Assembly (NCBI RefSeq): GCF_003337485.1 | Contig: NZ_QPJJ01000004.1 | Span: 124,001 to 188,000, forward strand | Source of the DNA: Saliterribacillus persicus | GTDB lineage: Bacteria; Bacillota; Bacilli; Bacillales; Amphibacillaceae | Direction of reading: 5' to 3' | DNA length: 64,000 nt | In this document: piece by piece, positions 53,501 through 63,378 of the stretch | Layout: each line of letters starts with the position of its first letter | Numbering within the stretch: the first letter of the stretch is position 1 | Position numbers and translations under genes: made by a program | The notes under the pieces: model-generated | Database searches by the model: none | What the model was told of the DNA's origin: nothing | What the model saw: the letters and a program-made list of their open reading frames with translations, nothing else

Positions 53501-54367
53501 TTATCCTTTTACTGAACCTGCTGTCATTCCTGCTACAATTTTTTCACTGAAAATTAGGAATAAAATAAACGGCGGTATTGTAATTAGCAATACATTTGCA
53601 AATAGTAAGTTCCAATCCGTACTGTACATACTCATAAAGTTATATAATGTTAACTGAACCGTTGCGTTATCCGCTCCCGGAAAGAAATACAGCGGATGCA
53701 CAAAATCATTAAATATTTGAACGGCATTTAGAATAATAACGGTGGAGTGAATCGGCTTTAACATCGGGAATATAATACTAAAAAACAATCGGAATCCCCC
53801 ACATCCATCAATGATGGCAGCTTCATCAAGTTCTTTGGGAATAGTTGCTATAAAACCAGTATATAAAATGATGGAAAATGGAATAGATATGGCTACCATT
53901 ACTAAAATTATACCTGGAAAAGTTTTAAATAATTGAAACTGTTCTAACACCCAAATAGTTGGTACAACAGCAGGCGGTATCATTAAACCAGCTAAGAAAG
54001 TCGAACCAATTATATTGATGGATTTACCTTTACGACGTTGGAGCACAAAGCCAGCCATTGACCCTACAACCAATAGGATAAGAATTGAAATTACCGTGAT
54101 CACAGTACTATTGAAAAATGCTAATAAAAGCATATTATCCCTTGCCGCTAACACCTCTTGCATATTTTCTAATATTCTAAATTCTGTCGGCCAAGAAATC
54201 GATAATTTCGAGGCTTCTGGGCTTGTTTTCATCGCATTCACAATTATAAAATAAAATGGAACTAAAAATATCGCAGAAAAAACAATAACGATTAGACTTT
54301 CAACTATGAGACGAATTCTACTTTTCTTGCGTTTTTCTTTTCGCATAATTTCATGTTGTGTGCTCAT
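53501..54367 (-). CDS. CUT1 sugar ABC transporter permease (MalG type)
   Basis: A 288-residue inner-membrane permease with six helices and the EAA loop ELDEAAIIDGCGGFRLFFSIIFPMLKP in pieces, plus the typical C-terminus. It pairs with the MalF-type gene by a four-base overlap. No ATPase gene is present, as is usual for CUT1 systems that share MsmX. Confidence 0.92.
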   Translation of the reverse strand: MSTQHEIMRKEKRKKSRIRLIVESLIVIVFSAIFLVPFYFIIVNAMKTSPEASKLSISWPTEFRILENMQEVLAARDNMLLLAFFNSTVITVISILILLVVGSMAGFVLQRRKGKSINIIGSTFLAGLMIPPAVVPTIWVLEQFQLFKTFPGIILVMVAISIPFSIILYTGFIATIPKELDEAAIIDGCGGFRLFFSIIFPMLKPIHSTVIILNAVQIFNDFVHPLYFFPGADNATVQLTLYNFMSMYSTDWNLLFANVLLITIPPFILFLIFSEKIVAGMTAGSVKG

Positions 54368-55224
54368 AGATCCACCTCTTTCCGATTCAAGTACTTAAAG
54401 ATTGGAAATACGATAACTGCTACCATCAAAAATAATAAAACGTTACCCGCAGTAGATAATCCGTAGAATCCTGCTTGATATTGTTTATAAATAATAGAAG
54501 CTATTAAATCAGAACTAAAACCTGGACCCCCACCTGTCATGGCCCAAACCAAGTCAAACGTTCTGAGACCACCGATTAAGGCTAAAATAATTACAGCATT
54601 TATTGCAGGTCGCGATAAGGGTAAAGTAATATGCCAAAATGCATTAAATTTATTCCCTCCATCCATCTGATGCGCTTCATAATAATCTACTGGAATAGAC
54701 ATCATACCTGCGATAAAGATGACAGTTGCGATCCCTACGCCTTTCCAAACATCAACAAATGCCACAGAGTAGATTGCTAAATTAGGATTCCCTAACCAAT
54801 CTGGACCATTTAGGCCGATTAATCCTAACACTGTATTAACTAACCCTTCGGATGGATGTAGTAATACACTAAAAGCAATACCCACTGCAATTGTACTTAC
54901 TAACACGGGAAAGAATACAAGGGACCTAATAAATCGTTTTGTTCTAAGTTTAGCCGTTAACAAAACAGCAAATATCAATCCAAGTACCACTTTTAAACCT
55001 GCTGTTAAAAACGCAAAAATGAACGTATTTTTAAAACCAATCATTAAGGAAGACTCTTCAAAAAACATGATGTAATTTTCTAGACCAATCCATTCCCAAT
55101 CAGTTAAATTCCAACGAGTAAAACCAAAGAAAAATGACATGATAGTAGGGTATAAAAAGAATAGACCATAGATTAGTCCAGCTGGTATCAGTAATGAATA
55201 ACTATACATTTTATTGATTTTCAT
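54364..55224 (-). CDS. CUT1 sugar ABC transporter permease (MalF type)
   Basis: A 286-residue permease with six helices and the EAA loop YYEAHQMDGGNKFNAFWHITLPLSRP in pieces. It forms the channel with the next gene and receives sugar from the lipoprotein encoded just upstream. Confidence 0.92.
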   Translation of the reverse strand: MKINKMYSYSLLIPAGLIYGLFFLYPTIMSFFFGFTRWNLTDWEWIGLENYIMFFEESSLMIGFKNTFIFAFLTAGLKVVLGLIFAVLLTAKLRTKRFIRSLVFFPVLVSTIAVGIAFSVLLHPSEGLVNTVLGLIGLNGPDWLGNPNLAIYSVAFVDVWKGVGIATVIFIAGMMSIPVDYYEAHQMDGGNKFNAFWHITLPLSRPAINAVIILALIGGLRTFDLVWAMTGGGPGFSSDLIASIIYKQYQAGFYGLSTAGNVLLFLMVAVIVFPIFKYLNRKEVDL

Positions 55225-55255
55225 AGATTGTCACCCCAATACAAAATTTATTTAA

Positions 55256-55293
55256 AAGGCCCTGTTATTTTATGAAATTCATAACAGGGCCTT
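55256..55293 (-). terminator. Intra-operon hairpin after the binding protein gene
   Basis: A perfect 13-bp stem (aaggccctgttat / ataacagggcctt) with a 12-base loop, followed by TTAAATAAATTTT on the minus strand. Such partial terminators keep binding-protein mRNA above permease mRNA. Confidence 0.7.
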
Positions 55294-55315
55294 TCCATAT
55301 CTTTCTACCTTGCTA

Positions 55316-56665
55316 TTACCAGCCTTCTAAATCCAATTGTTGTGCTTGTCGCTCAACATCTCGGTCATACTTTTCTGCTCCCTCTTCAGGTGTTACCATT
55401 CCTAAACCAACTTCAACTGTAATTTGCTCCAATGTTGGTCCTTTTAGTGGTGATAAGAATTCAAGTGCTGGTCCTACTTTTCCAGCTTCAAGATACGATG
55501 CCATATCTTTCACTGCAGGATAAGCATCATCTGGCAATTCTACCCCTTCAAGAACATATGGACCATTTGCTTTCATTTCAGCCATATACGTTTCAAGGCC
55601 TTCATCAGAAACAAAATACTCTAACCAAGTTTTTATAGCTTCTACATTTTCTGAATCTTTGTTAGCGTAGATGCTGCCAGGCATCCATAACGTTACACCG
55701 TGGTCGTCTGCTTCAGCACCTGGTTGCCCGAAAAATCCGATATCTTCTATATTATCTGGATAAGTATCAGCGATCGCTGCTAGAGCAAAGGTTAACATTG
55801 GATAGTGTGCTGCTTCCCCACTTGCTAACATTTCTAGAGCATCTTCGTAACCTGTAGCTGATTCTTCACCATTGTAATGTCCAGCTTCTTGTAGTGCTTG
55901 TAATTTTTCGAACCCTCTTAATGCAATTGGAGTACTAGCAAATTTTGCTTCATTATTTGTAAATTGTTCTGCAAAGTCAGGATCCTCAGAGTGTACATTA
56001 TAGTAATCCGCAAGTAGTACTAATTGAGAAGTCCAAGTATCTTTATATGAAGCTATAACTGGAACCTTTCCAGCTTCTTTAATAGCTTCATTGTTTGCCA
56101 TTAACTCATCCCATGTATTTGGAACTTCTAATCCTAATTCTTCATATACTTTTTTATTGTATAACCAGCCACCTGCTGAACTCGCTTCACCAGGAACACC
56201 ATAAACGGCATCGCCTACAGATACGGTTTCTTTATAGGCATCATCATATTTTTCTACGAAAGATTCACCAGATATGTCTAAAAAGTATTCCTCTGGATTA
56301 AGCGCTTTAAAAAGAGAACCTGAGTTATACCACATGATATCTGTCATTTCTCCAGTCGCTAATCTTGTTTTAACGATGTTATCTCCTTCGGTACCACCCG
56401 GACGCAACTCGATTTCCGTTGTGATATTATGCTTTTCTTTAATATCTTCTGCTACAGCTTCAATACCATCTGTAACGGTTTGATTATCTACTAAAAAAGT
56501 CAACGTTGTTTCTGGGTTTTCTTCAGAAGCTGTTTCACCGTTATCTTCTCCATTTGTATCCGTGCTACCTTCTGAGGATTCGGAATCATCTCCTCCACAC
56601 GCTACTAAAAATACTGCTAATAACAACATAAGTCCTATAAGTAACGACATCTTCATCTTCTTCAT
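55316..56665 (-). CDS. Sugar-binding lipoprotein (ABC solute-binding protein family 1)
   Basis: A 449-residue extracellular binding protein. The signal ends in a lipobox LVAC (Cys at 23), followed by an acidic Ser/Glu-rich tether (24-50) and a MalE-like fold (TLTFLVDNQTV, MWYNSGSLFKALNPEEYFLDISG, YGVPGEASSAGGWLYNKKVYEELGLEVPNTWDEL in pieces). It delivers oligosaccharides, probably rhamnogalacturonan-derived given the neighbours. AAGGGGG supports the start. YesN-type control is expected at its promoter. Confidence 0.92.
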   Translation of the reverse strand: MKKMKMSLLIGLMLLLAVFLVACGGDDSESSEGSTDTNGEDNGETASEENPETTLTFLVDNQTVTDGIEAVAEDIKEKHNITTEIELRPGGTEGDNIVKTRLATGEMTDIMWYNSGSLFKALNPEEYFLDISGESFVEKYDDAYKETVSVGDAVYGVPGEASSAGGWLYNKKVYEELGLEVPNTWDELMANNEAIKEAGKVPVIASYKDTWTSQLVLLADYYNVHSEDPDFAEQFTNNEAKFASTPIALRGFEKLQALQEAGHYNGEESATGYEDALEMLASGEAAHYPMLTFALAAIADTYPDNIEDIGFFGQPGAEADDHGVTLWMPGSIYANKDSENVEAIKTWLEYFVSDEGLETYMAEMKANGPYVLEGVELPDDAYPAVKDMASYLEAGKVGPALEFLSPLKGPTLEQITVEVGLGMVTPEEGAEKYDRDVERQAQQLDLEGW

Positions 56666-56771
56666 TTGTTAACCCCCTTTTATTTTTCAGCACCTTTTTG
56701 CTGTATCTTTATTATAGAAAGACTTTTATTTTTATAAAACCAACTCATTTAACTATAAAAGGGGGGATATT

Positions 56772-58283
56772 TTACTCTTTCCATTTAACCCTTTTTTGTT
56801 TATATTCTTTTGGAGTATAGTTTGTTACCTTTTTAAATACCGTTCGAAAATGCTTTGGGTCATGGTAGCCCACTAGCTCTCCTACTTCTACCGTGCGTTC
56901 TTTTCCTGCTTCAAATAATTCAATAGCTTTTTTAATTCTAACCTCGGTCAAATATTCAACAAAGGTCATCCCAGTTTGTGCTTTAAACTCTCTAGAAAGA
57001 TAACTCAAACTCACATGATGGGCATCTGAAAACTCTAAGAATGTTATATTTTTTGCATAGTCCTGTTCCACCCAGCGTTTCACTTTCGGAATTAAATGCT
57101 TTGGCGCTACGTCCTTCGGAGAAAAAGTCTCCGCCAACTGATAAAAATAAGTATGTAACCACTTCTCTAATTCTGAAAAAGTAACCATATGATTTAGATG
57201 ATCGATATTTTGATTAATTGGATCGATTTCGAGTGCCATTGTTTTTTTCTGACGTAATTTAAACAAAATTGCATAATTCATATCGACTATAAAATCCTGC
57301 AATTGTTTCTGAGTAGGAACGATTTTCCTTAACTGCTGAATAAGCTGCTCAATATAACTTTTTATCCTTGCACTCTCTCCTTTTTCAATAGATAATTCCA
57401 AAAAGCGAACGATATCCCAGATCGATCTGAGATCCTTGTCAGGAGTAGATTCTTTCTTAGCGTTTATAAAAGTCGACTTTCCAAACAACTTTTCTCTTGT
57501 TAACGCCTTATGTGCTGACTCAAACGCATCCTTTAATTCTATTTGTGGCTCTTTATTTAAGTAACACATGTGGACTTGACCTTCTGCACATAAATATTCA
57601 TATAATTTAGGCAAAAATTCGTGTTCGATATTAAGATGATCATTCTTTGGTAAAAGCATAACCTTACGGCGAGAATCAATATGAACAACCCAAAAATGAT
57701 CCAAAGGCAAGCCTAGTTTATGCATGATATTTTTAAGATTTAATTCTGATAGAAAGTGGTCCTTTTCTGTGTTTGTTTGCCAATTACCGATCAATAAATA
57801 GAGAAAGACATATTCCTTTTGATTAATTTCGGCCGATTCTGATGCTTCTTCCATGGAGGAAAATAATAATTGATTGATCGTCCATTTCTCTTTTTCGCGC
57901 TTTAATTTTTGATCCTTTTCTATATCTGCAATAGCTTTATCAGTTACCTCGAACAATGCTTGTTTTTTCACTGGTTTAAGCAGATAATCCATCACACCTA
58001 ACTGAATTCCAGTTTTGGCATAATTAAACGTATCGTGCACCGTTAAAATAATCGTTTTAATACTCCTGTCTATCTCTGTTATTTTTTCAATTAACTCCAG
58101 ACCATTCATTCTAGGCATCGTAATATCTGTAATAATTAGATCTGGTTTTACCTTTTTCACATGTTCAAACGCATCCTCCCCATTTTCAAAGGCGTAAATC
58201 TTATGCTCTGGTTCGTATTCTTTTAATAAAGCTTCCATTTCCTTTAATGCCCAGTGTTCATCTTCTACCACAAATATATTCAT
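56772..58283 (-). CDS. YesN-like response regulator with AraC domain
   Basis: A 503-residue response regulator. The receiver (1-120) has VVEDE, phosphoacceptor Asp in LIITDITMPRMNG and Lys in LLKPVKK; a central linker follows; the C-terminal AraC double HTH (about 405-500) has FLEFSDAHHVSLSYLSREFKAQTGMTF and VGELVGYHDPKHFRTVFKKVTNYTPKEYK in pieces. It overlaps its kinase by four bases and should activate the sugar importer operon downstream. Confidence 0.92.
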   Translation of the reverse strand: MNIFVVEDEHWALKEMEALLKEYEPEHKIYAFENGEDAFEHVKKVKPDLIITDITMPRMNGLELIEKITEIDRSIKTIILTVHDTFNYAKTGIQLGVMDYLLKPVKKQALFEVTDKAIADIEKDQKLKREKEKWTINQLLFSSMEEASESAEINQKEYVFLYLLIGNWQTNTEKDHFLSELNLKNIMHKLGLPLDHFWVVHIDSRRKVMLLPKNDHLNIEHEFLPKLYEYLCAEGQVHMCYLNKEPQIELKDAFESAHKALTREKLFGKSTFINAKKESTPDKDLRSIWDIVRFLELSIEKGESARIKSYIEQLIQQLRKIVPTQKQLQDFIVDMNYAILFKLRQKKTMALEIDPINQNIDHLNHMVTFSELEKWLHTYFYQLAETFSPKDVAPKHLIPKVKRWVEQDYAKNITFLEFSDAHHVSLSYLSREFKAQTGMTFVEYLTEVRIKKAIELFEAGKERTVEVGELVGYHDPKHFRTVFKKVTNYTPKEYKQKRVKWKE

Positions 58284-60097
58284 TCTGTTCCCTCCCTCGG
58301 TGTAAACTGTTCCTCTTTATACGGCAGATTAAGTATAACTGTTGTCCCTTCGTCTTTATAACTTTCAATATTCACTCCATAACGATGTCCATATATCAGT
58401 CGAATTCGTTGGATGACATTATTTAAACCAACTCCTTCTTTGGGATCTAATGTCGTATTTTTCTTGCTAATAGAGGAGTTAATTTCTTCTAGCTTTTCTT
58501 TAGTCATTCCTGCACCATTATCCTGGACATACACCATTAGATTATTATCTTTTTTTCTAATCTTTAAATGAACGATTCCTCCACTTTTAACATCTGCCAA
58601 CCCGTGATTAATTGCGTTTTCGATAAGAGGTTGAATGATTAATTTTGGAATAAAACTATGCTCTATATTCGTGTCTATTTCAGACTTTAATACAAATCGG
58701 TCTTGAAAACGGTGCTGTTGAATGTTCATATAATTCTCAATATGCTTTAATTCTTCTTTTAACGGCACTAATTTATCCAGATCCTTCATACTATACTTAA
58801 ATAAATCAGCTAACGATTCTGATATCTCTGCAACTTCCTCTACGCCCCGAATTCGACTAATTGATTTCATTGTATTTAACGTGTTGTATAAAAAATGCGG
58901 ATTGATTTGTGACTGAAGTGCCGCTATTTTTGCATTTTTCTCTGTGATACTAGACTCGTATACCTCAGAAATTAGTTTATTAATGCTGTCTAGCATGTTG
59001 TTGTAAACGCGCGTGAATAAATCCATATCGCTATTTCCAGTTAGCTCCATTCGATCATGTAGATCACCGCGTTCTACTCTTTTCATTCGTTCAATCATGT
59101 TCATTAATGGTTTAGCAATTTGATGTGATAGGAAGTAAGAGATAATTGCAATAATGGCTACTGCGGCGGCACCTGTAACCGCAATAAATAGAATAATTTG
59201 ATTTCGTTCATAAATGATGAATTCATTATCAATTAAAACAGCAGTATCCCACGAGGTATACTCGGAATGGCGATTAGCGTATAAATATTGCTTGTCCTGC
59301 CAAGATAATGTCCCATCTAACGGCTCCTCTTCTTTTGAGATTGACACGTCTAAGCCAATATCAGAAGCACCAGTGTATTGTCTCTGTTGATCATAGATAA
59401 CAGATTTATTTGGTCCAAGCACAATCACTTTTAAGTATTCTTCTAATTCTTCTACATTCTCAAGCTCTAATAATCTATCAAAAACATTCACGTTAATATC
59501 GATTTTCATGGATCCTATTTTTTCACGTTGTGGAATGGTATAAATATGCCTCACAAGTGACACAACCTGTGCTTTTTCTCCACTAAGCAACTCTATTTCT
59601 GTAGTAGGAAGAATTAAGAATTCGTGTTTAGGTATATCATATAAGCTTTCACTCCATTTTGCAGTTTCCTTTTCATACGAAATCTCCATGTCTCCCCGCT
59701 TATCATAAATAAATGACGTACCCGAGTTGGTATACATAATTACTCGCTCAATATCTCGTCTTGGATACGCCTGACTAAAAAGATGTGGGTATAGGTTGTT
59801 TCTTATATTAATGTCCTGAAACAAGGAGTTGGTTTGGTCATAATTCCCTAAATTCTCTTGGACTGTATTATCCGTAAAGATTCCAGTGGATAGACGTTCT
59901 ATATCATTAAAATATAAATCAATAGTTCTTGAAAATTGGGTCGACAACACCTTAGATAAGGACTGGGCTTGATCCTTCATTTCGTTCACATTACTTACAT
60001 ACATAATGAAGCCTACAAGGCTTATCACGATTATGTAAGCGCTGGCAAATATGACAAACATTTTAGTTCGTATGGAGGCTGCTCGAAAGCGATGCAT
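58280..60097 (-). CDS. YesM-like sensor histidine kinase
   Basis: A 605-residue kinase: helix 1 (about 15-37), a 250-residue extracellular sensor, helix 2 (about 290-315), HAMP (about 315-370), a His_kinase domain with AALQSQINPHFLYNTLNTMKSI (His near 395) and a HATPase domain (PLIENAINHGL, DNGAGMT, GVGLNNVIQRI). AGGAG seven bases upstream favours ATG 60097 over an ATG 39 bases earlier. It likely detects pectin- or rhamnose-derived sugar directly or through the binding protein. Confidence 0.92.
   Translation of the reverse strand: MHRFRAASIRTKMFVIFASAYIIVISLVGFIMYVSNVNEMKDQAQSLSKVLSTQFSRTIDLYFNDIERLSTGIFTDNTVQENLGNYDQTNSLFQDINIRNNLYPHLFSQAYPRRDIERVIMYTNSGTSFIYDKRGDMEISYEKETAKWSESLYDIPKHEFLILPTTEIELLSGEKAQVVSLVRHIYTIPQREKIGSMKIDINVNVFDRLLELENVEELEEYLKVIVLGPNKSVIYDQQRQYTGASDIGLDVSISKEEEPLDGTLSWQDKQYLYANRHSEYTSWDTAVLIDNEFIIYERNQIILFIAVTGAAAVAIIAIISYFLSHQIAKPLMNMIERMKRVERGDLHDRMELTGNSDMDLFTRVYNNMLDSINKLISEVYESSITEKNAKIAALQSQINPHFLYNTLNTMKSISRIRGVEEVAEISESLADLFKYSMKDLDKLVPLKEELKHIENYMNIQQHRFQDRFVLKSEIDTNIEHSFIPKLIIQPLIENAINHGLADVKSGGIVHLKIRKKDNNLMVYVQDNGAGMTKEKLEEINSSISKKNTTLDPKEGVGLNNVIQRIRLIYGHRYGVNIESYKDEGTTVILNLPYKEEQFTPREGTE
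60034..60047. promoter_or_regulatory. cre-like site inside the kinase 5' end
   Basis: TGTAAGCGCTGGCA matches the cre consensus at 13 of 14 positions and lies 50-64 bases inside the coding region, where CcpA acts as a roadblock. It could be a chance match. Confidence 0.4.
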
Positions 60098-60311
60098 GAT
60101 TTTTCTCCTATCTGATTGAAAAGTGTTTTGAATCATTATATGTATTTTTCATACGAGTTACAATGGATGTATTATCCATTTAAAATTCAATCTATCTTTA
60201 TCATCACCTATTTCGTGATTTTTTTATGGTGGTTTTTTTAGGTTTTTTAGTAAATTATTAATGTTTTTTCCTTCTGTATATATATAAGCTTTTATTTGGC
60301 CAATAAAAGAC

Positions 60312-60340
60312 TTGACTCTTCTCGCTTATTTCATTATGCT
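60312..60340 (+). promoter_or_regulatory. Promoter of the ABC-F leader
   Basis: TTGACT (60312-60317), a 17-bp spacer and TATGCT (60335-60340). It gives a leader of about 270 bases before the ABC-F start codon. Confidence 0.6.
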
Positions 60341-60367
60341 TTGGTTATTATAAAGGAAAGGGTGAAT

Positions 60368-60387
60368 GTGAGCCGATGAAGTACTAA
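60368..60387 (+). CDS. Candidate leader peptide ORFs (three codons)
   Basis: Two overlapping tiny ORFs lie just before attenuator segment 1: GTG-AGC-CGA-TGA (60368-60379, Met-Ser-Arg), with AGGAAAGG correctly spaced, and ATG-AAG-TAC-TAA (60376-60387, Met-Lys-Tyr) with a weaker site. The stop of the second overlaps segment 1. A ribosome stalled on either would cover segment 1. Real translation is not shown. Confidence 0.45.
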
Positions 60388-60592
60388 TCCTATTTTTTGA
60401 CGTATTCGAATTAAAACAGAACATTATCACTTATTGCAAGGGGATAAGTCTGTTCTTTTATCGAATTCACAGAATAGGATTGGGAACTTTAAATCGAAAA
60501 TGTTAAGAAAAAAAGAGGATACCTATCTATTTTTCTGCATTCACGTTTATTTCGTTTGCCTCCTATTCTGTCTAGAATAAGGAGGCTTTTTT
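60386..60592 (+). promoter_or_regulatory. Transcription attenuator of the ABC-F gene
   Basis: Four segments give exclusive pairings. Segment 1 AATCCTATT (60386-60394) pairs with AATAGGATT (60473-60481) in segment 2. Segment 2, ACAGAATAGGA (60469-60479), pairs perfectly over 11 bases with TCCTATTCTGT (60561-60571), segment 3. Segment 3 is also the 5' arm of a terminator (60558-60568 with 60575-60586) followed by TTTTTT. Between 1 and 2 lies another hairpin (attcga/tcgaat, agaac/gttct, acttat/ataagt). So 1:2 + 3:4 ends transcription and 2:3 allows it. Confidence 0.75.
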
Positions 60593-60617
60593 CGTCTCCA
60601 GGATTTGAGGGATAAAA

Positions 60618-62168
60618 TTGCTATTACAAGCAAATAAACTTGAAATATATGTAGAAGCACGATTACTGTTAAAAATTGATCATCTACAAATAGATAATAA
60701 TGATCGAATTGGACTGGTTGGAAAGAATGGAACCGGAAAAACTACGTTATTACACACGCTAGCTGGGAAGATAAAGGCTGAAACTGGAGAAATTACAAGA
60801 TTCACGACCACGCACCTGTTGCCGCAACTAAAAGAAATAGATAAAACGAAAAGTGGTGGCGAACTAACACAACGGTACATTCAGGAAGCCTTCGCTGAGA
60901 AAAGCTCTATCCTTTTCGTTGATGAACCAACAACTAATTTAGACACCAAACACATTGAATGGGTGGAAAAAACATTAAAGCACTGGGAGAATTCCTTTGT
61001 CCTTGTTTCTCACGACCGAACGATCTTAAATCATCTTTGTACAAAGATTTGGGAAATCGATAATGAAACCATTAAAGAATACAAAGGAAATTATCAGCAG
61101 TATAGATATCAAAAGAATCTCGAACACCAGCATCATGTGATGGAGTATGAAAAATACCAAAAGAAAAAACAGCAGCTAGAAGACGCAATTGTAAAGAAAA
61201 GTGAAAAAGCAGAAAGAGCAACAAAAAAACCAAAAGGAGTAAGTCAATCAGAGGCTAGTATTACAGGCGCTAAACCTTATTTTGCCAAAAAGCAAAAAAA
61301 GCTTCAACAAACAGCCAGGTCGATTGAAACTAGACTTGAACAATTAGATAAGGTTGAAAAGCCTTTTGAACACGCTCCAATTAAAATGGATTTACCTGAT
61401 ATTAAAAAACAAGTGAATAAACCGATTATTCGTGCGGAGGATCAGGAAATATGGATAGGAAGTATTAAATTACTTCATAAAACTAATTTTTTAATTAAAG
61501 GTGGAGAAAAGATAGCAATCGTTGGACCAAACGGATGTGGAAAAACCACACTTTTAAAAGAAATGATCCGAGATAATTCAAGATTCAAGCTATCTCCTAT
61601 GGTGAAATTTGGTTACTTTAGCCAAGACCTTTCCATTCTCAAACTAGAGAAAACGATTCTGCAAAATATGAAGGATTCTTCCAACCAAGAAGAAAGTTTA
61701 ATTAGAACTGTACTTGCTAGGCTTCATTTTTTCAACGAAGATGTTCACAAAGAAGTTCAGGTGTTAAGTGGTGGCGAACGTGTTAAAGTTCTCTTAGCTA
61801 AAATATTCTTAAGTGATTGCAATGTGCTTATTCTTGATGAACCGACAAACTTTTTGGACACAGAAGCGGTCGAAGCTTTGGAGGATTTGTTGAAGGGATA
61901 TGAAGGAACGATTATATTTGTCTCGCATGACAGACAATTTGTTAAAAATATTGCCACTAGGATTTTTTCAATCGAGAATAAGACCTTGTCAATTGTTAAT
62001 AACGGGGAGGATGACGTAAAAGAGACTCTCCCAAGCGCTACAGAAGAACAAAAGTTAATACTAGAAACAAAGATTACAGAGTGTCTTGGAAGAATGAGCT
62101 TAGAACCAACCTCAGAACTTGAAAAAGAATTTCAACAACTATTAATAGAAAAGAAAAAATTAGAGTAG
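60618..62168 (+). CDS. ABC-F ribosomal protection ATPase (Vga/Vml-like)
   Basis: A 516-residue soluble tandem ATPase without membrane helices. ABC1 has GLVGKNGTGKTTL, signature SGGELTQRYIQEAF and FVDEPTTNLD; a charged coiled-coil interdomain linker (about 180-270) is the antibiotic-resistance determinant region; ABC2 has IVGPNGCGKTTL, LSGGERVKV and LILDEPTNFLD. The short ABC1 resembles Vga, Vml and Lsa proteins, which bind the ribosomal E site and dislodge lincosamides, pleuromutilins and streptogramin A. The TTG start has GAGGGAT five bases upstream. Drug spectrum is unproven; a non-resistance ABC-F role is possible. Confidence 0.85.
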   Translation: MLLQANKLEIYVEARLLLKIDHLQIDNNDRIGLVGKNGTGKTTLLHTLAGKIKAETGEITRFTTTHLLPQLKEIDKTKSGGELTQRYIQEAFAEKSSILFVDEPTTNLDTKHIEWVEKTLKHWENSFVLVSHDRTILNHLCTKIWEIDNETIKEYKGNYQQYRYQKNLEHQHHVMEYEKYQKKKQQLEDAIVKKSEKAERATKKPKGVSQSEASITGAKPYFAKKQKKLQQTARSIETRLEQLDKVEKPFEHAPIKMDLPDIKKQVNKPIIRAEDQEIWIGSIKLLHKTNFLIKGGEKIAIVGPNGCGKTTLLKEMIRDNSRFKLSPMVKFGYFSQDLSILKLEKTILQNMKDSSNQEESLIRTVLARLHFFNEDVHKEVQVLSGGERVKVLLAKIFLSDCNVLILDEPTNFLDTEAVEALEDLLKGYEGTIIFVSHDRQFVKNIATRIFSIENKTLSIVNNGEDDVKETLPSATEEQKLILETKITECLGRMSLEPTSELEKEFQQLLIEKKKLE

Positions 62169-62173
62169 TAAGA

Positions 62174-62206
62174 AAAACATCACAGGAAAATCTCCTGTGA
62201 TGTTTT
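62174..62206. terminator. Bidirectional terminator
   Basis: A perfect 14-bp stem (aaaacatcacagga / tcctgtgatgtttt) with loop aaatc between the ABC-F gene and the convergent mmsB gene. Confidence 0.85.
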
Positions 62207-62211
62207 GTGTC

Positions 62212-63378
62212 TTATTTACCTGCTCTATTTTTATTAAATACGTCAAATCCAACAGCAAATAATAGAACCATACCTTTGATAAATTGCTGCCAGTCAATAC
62301 CGATACTGATAAGAGACATCCCGTTATTCATTACACCCATAACAAGACCCCCGACAATCGCACCAATAACTGTACCAACACCACCAGCCATTGAAGCACC
62401 ACCGATAAATACCGCAGCGATTGCATCAAGTTCAAGCATGTTACCTGCTGCAGGTGTAGCAGAATTTAATCGAGATGCAAAGATTAAACCAGCTAGTGCA
62501 GCTAAAACACCATTATTTACAAATACCCAAAACACTACTCGTTTTGTTTTAATACCTGATAAATCTGCCGCTTTTTTATTACCACCTGTTGCATAAATAT
62601 AACGACCCATTACCGTATTGTTCATTACAAATGTATAAATGATAATTAATCCAATTACGATCAATAATACCATTGGAATACCTTTGTTCGTCGCTAGTTG
62701 ATATACAAACCAGTTAATAGCAAACAATAGAATTGCTAATTTTGCAACGATCAACCAAAGTGGTAGTATTTCTAAGTTATATTGGACTTGTGTTTTTCTT
62801 TTACTAAATTCCAAATAAACAAGTACTAATGACATTATTCCCGAAAGTACCAGAGAGAAAATATGAATTCCCTCTCCACCAAATATATCTGGCAAGAAGG
62901 CCCCACTAAATGTTCCGAATGCATCCGGGAATGGAGCAAGAGACTGTCCGTCTAGTAGATATAACGTTAAACCTCTGAATATTAACATCCCTGCCAATGT
63001 TACGATAAATGAAGGTATACCAATATATGCAATCCAGAAGCCCTGCCATACACCAATTAGCGCCCCTACAAATAAGGATAAAATAACAGCTATCCAAACT
63101 GGAACATTGTTGTTAATCATTAATACCCCTGCTATTGCTCCAACAAAAGCAACGACAGAACCAACAGATAAATCAATATTACCCGTTATAATAACTAATA
63201 CCATACCTACTGCTAAAACTAAAATAAAACCATTTTGAAGAATTAAGTTTGTTAGATTAAGAGAATTCAAAGATATACCGTCCGTTAATACCCAAAATAA
63301 GCTTGCAATGAATACTAACGCAATAATCATTCCGTATTCTCTTATATTATTTTTAAATAAGCTAATTAACGTTTGCAC
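62212..63378 (-). CDS. mmsB: Multiple-monosaccharide ABC transporter permease
   Basis: A 388-residue CUT2 permease (GguB/XylH/MmsB type) with about ten helices and family marks [26 protein letters not shown] in pieces, [32 protein letters not shown] and [20 protein letters not shown]. It imports xylose, arabinose, galactose or similar sugars. GGAGG is well spaced for GTG 63378; another GTG nine bases upstream lies within that site. It overlaps mmsA by about 17 bases. Confidence 0.92.
   Translation of the reverse strand: MQTLISLFKNNIREYGMIIALVFIASLFWVLTDGISLNSLNLTNLILQNGFILVLAVGMVLVIITGNIDLSVGSVVAFVGAIAGVLMINNNVPVWIAVILSLFVGALIGVWQGFWIAYIGIPSFIVTLAGMLIFRGLTLYLLDGQSLAPFPDAFGTFSGAFLPDIFGGEGIHIFSLVLSGIMSLVLVYLEFSKRKTQVQYNLEILPLWLIVAKLAILLFAINWFVYQLATNKGIPMVLLIVIGLIIIYTFVMNNTVMGRYIYATGGNKKAADLSGIKTKRVVFWVFVNNGVLAALAGLIFASRLNSATPAAGNMLELDAIAAVFIGGASMAGGVGTVIGAIVGGLVMGVMNNGMSLISIGIDWQQFIKGMVLLFAVGFDVFNKNRAGK

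Noticed and set aside
62207-62596. 129-codon ORF opposite mmsB
   Set aside because: Antisense to a clear CUT2 permease; composition rich in Pro, Thr and Ile typical of such shadows.
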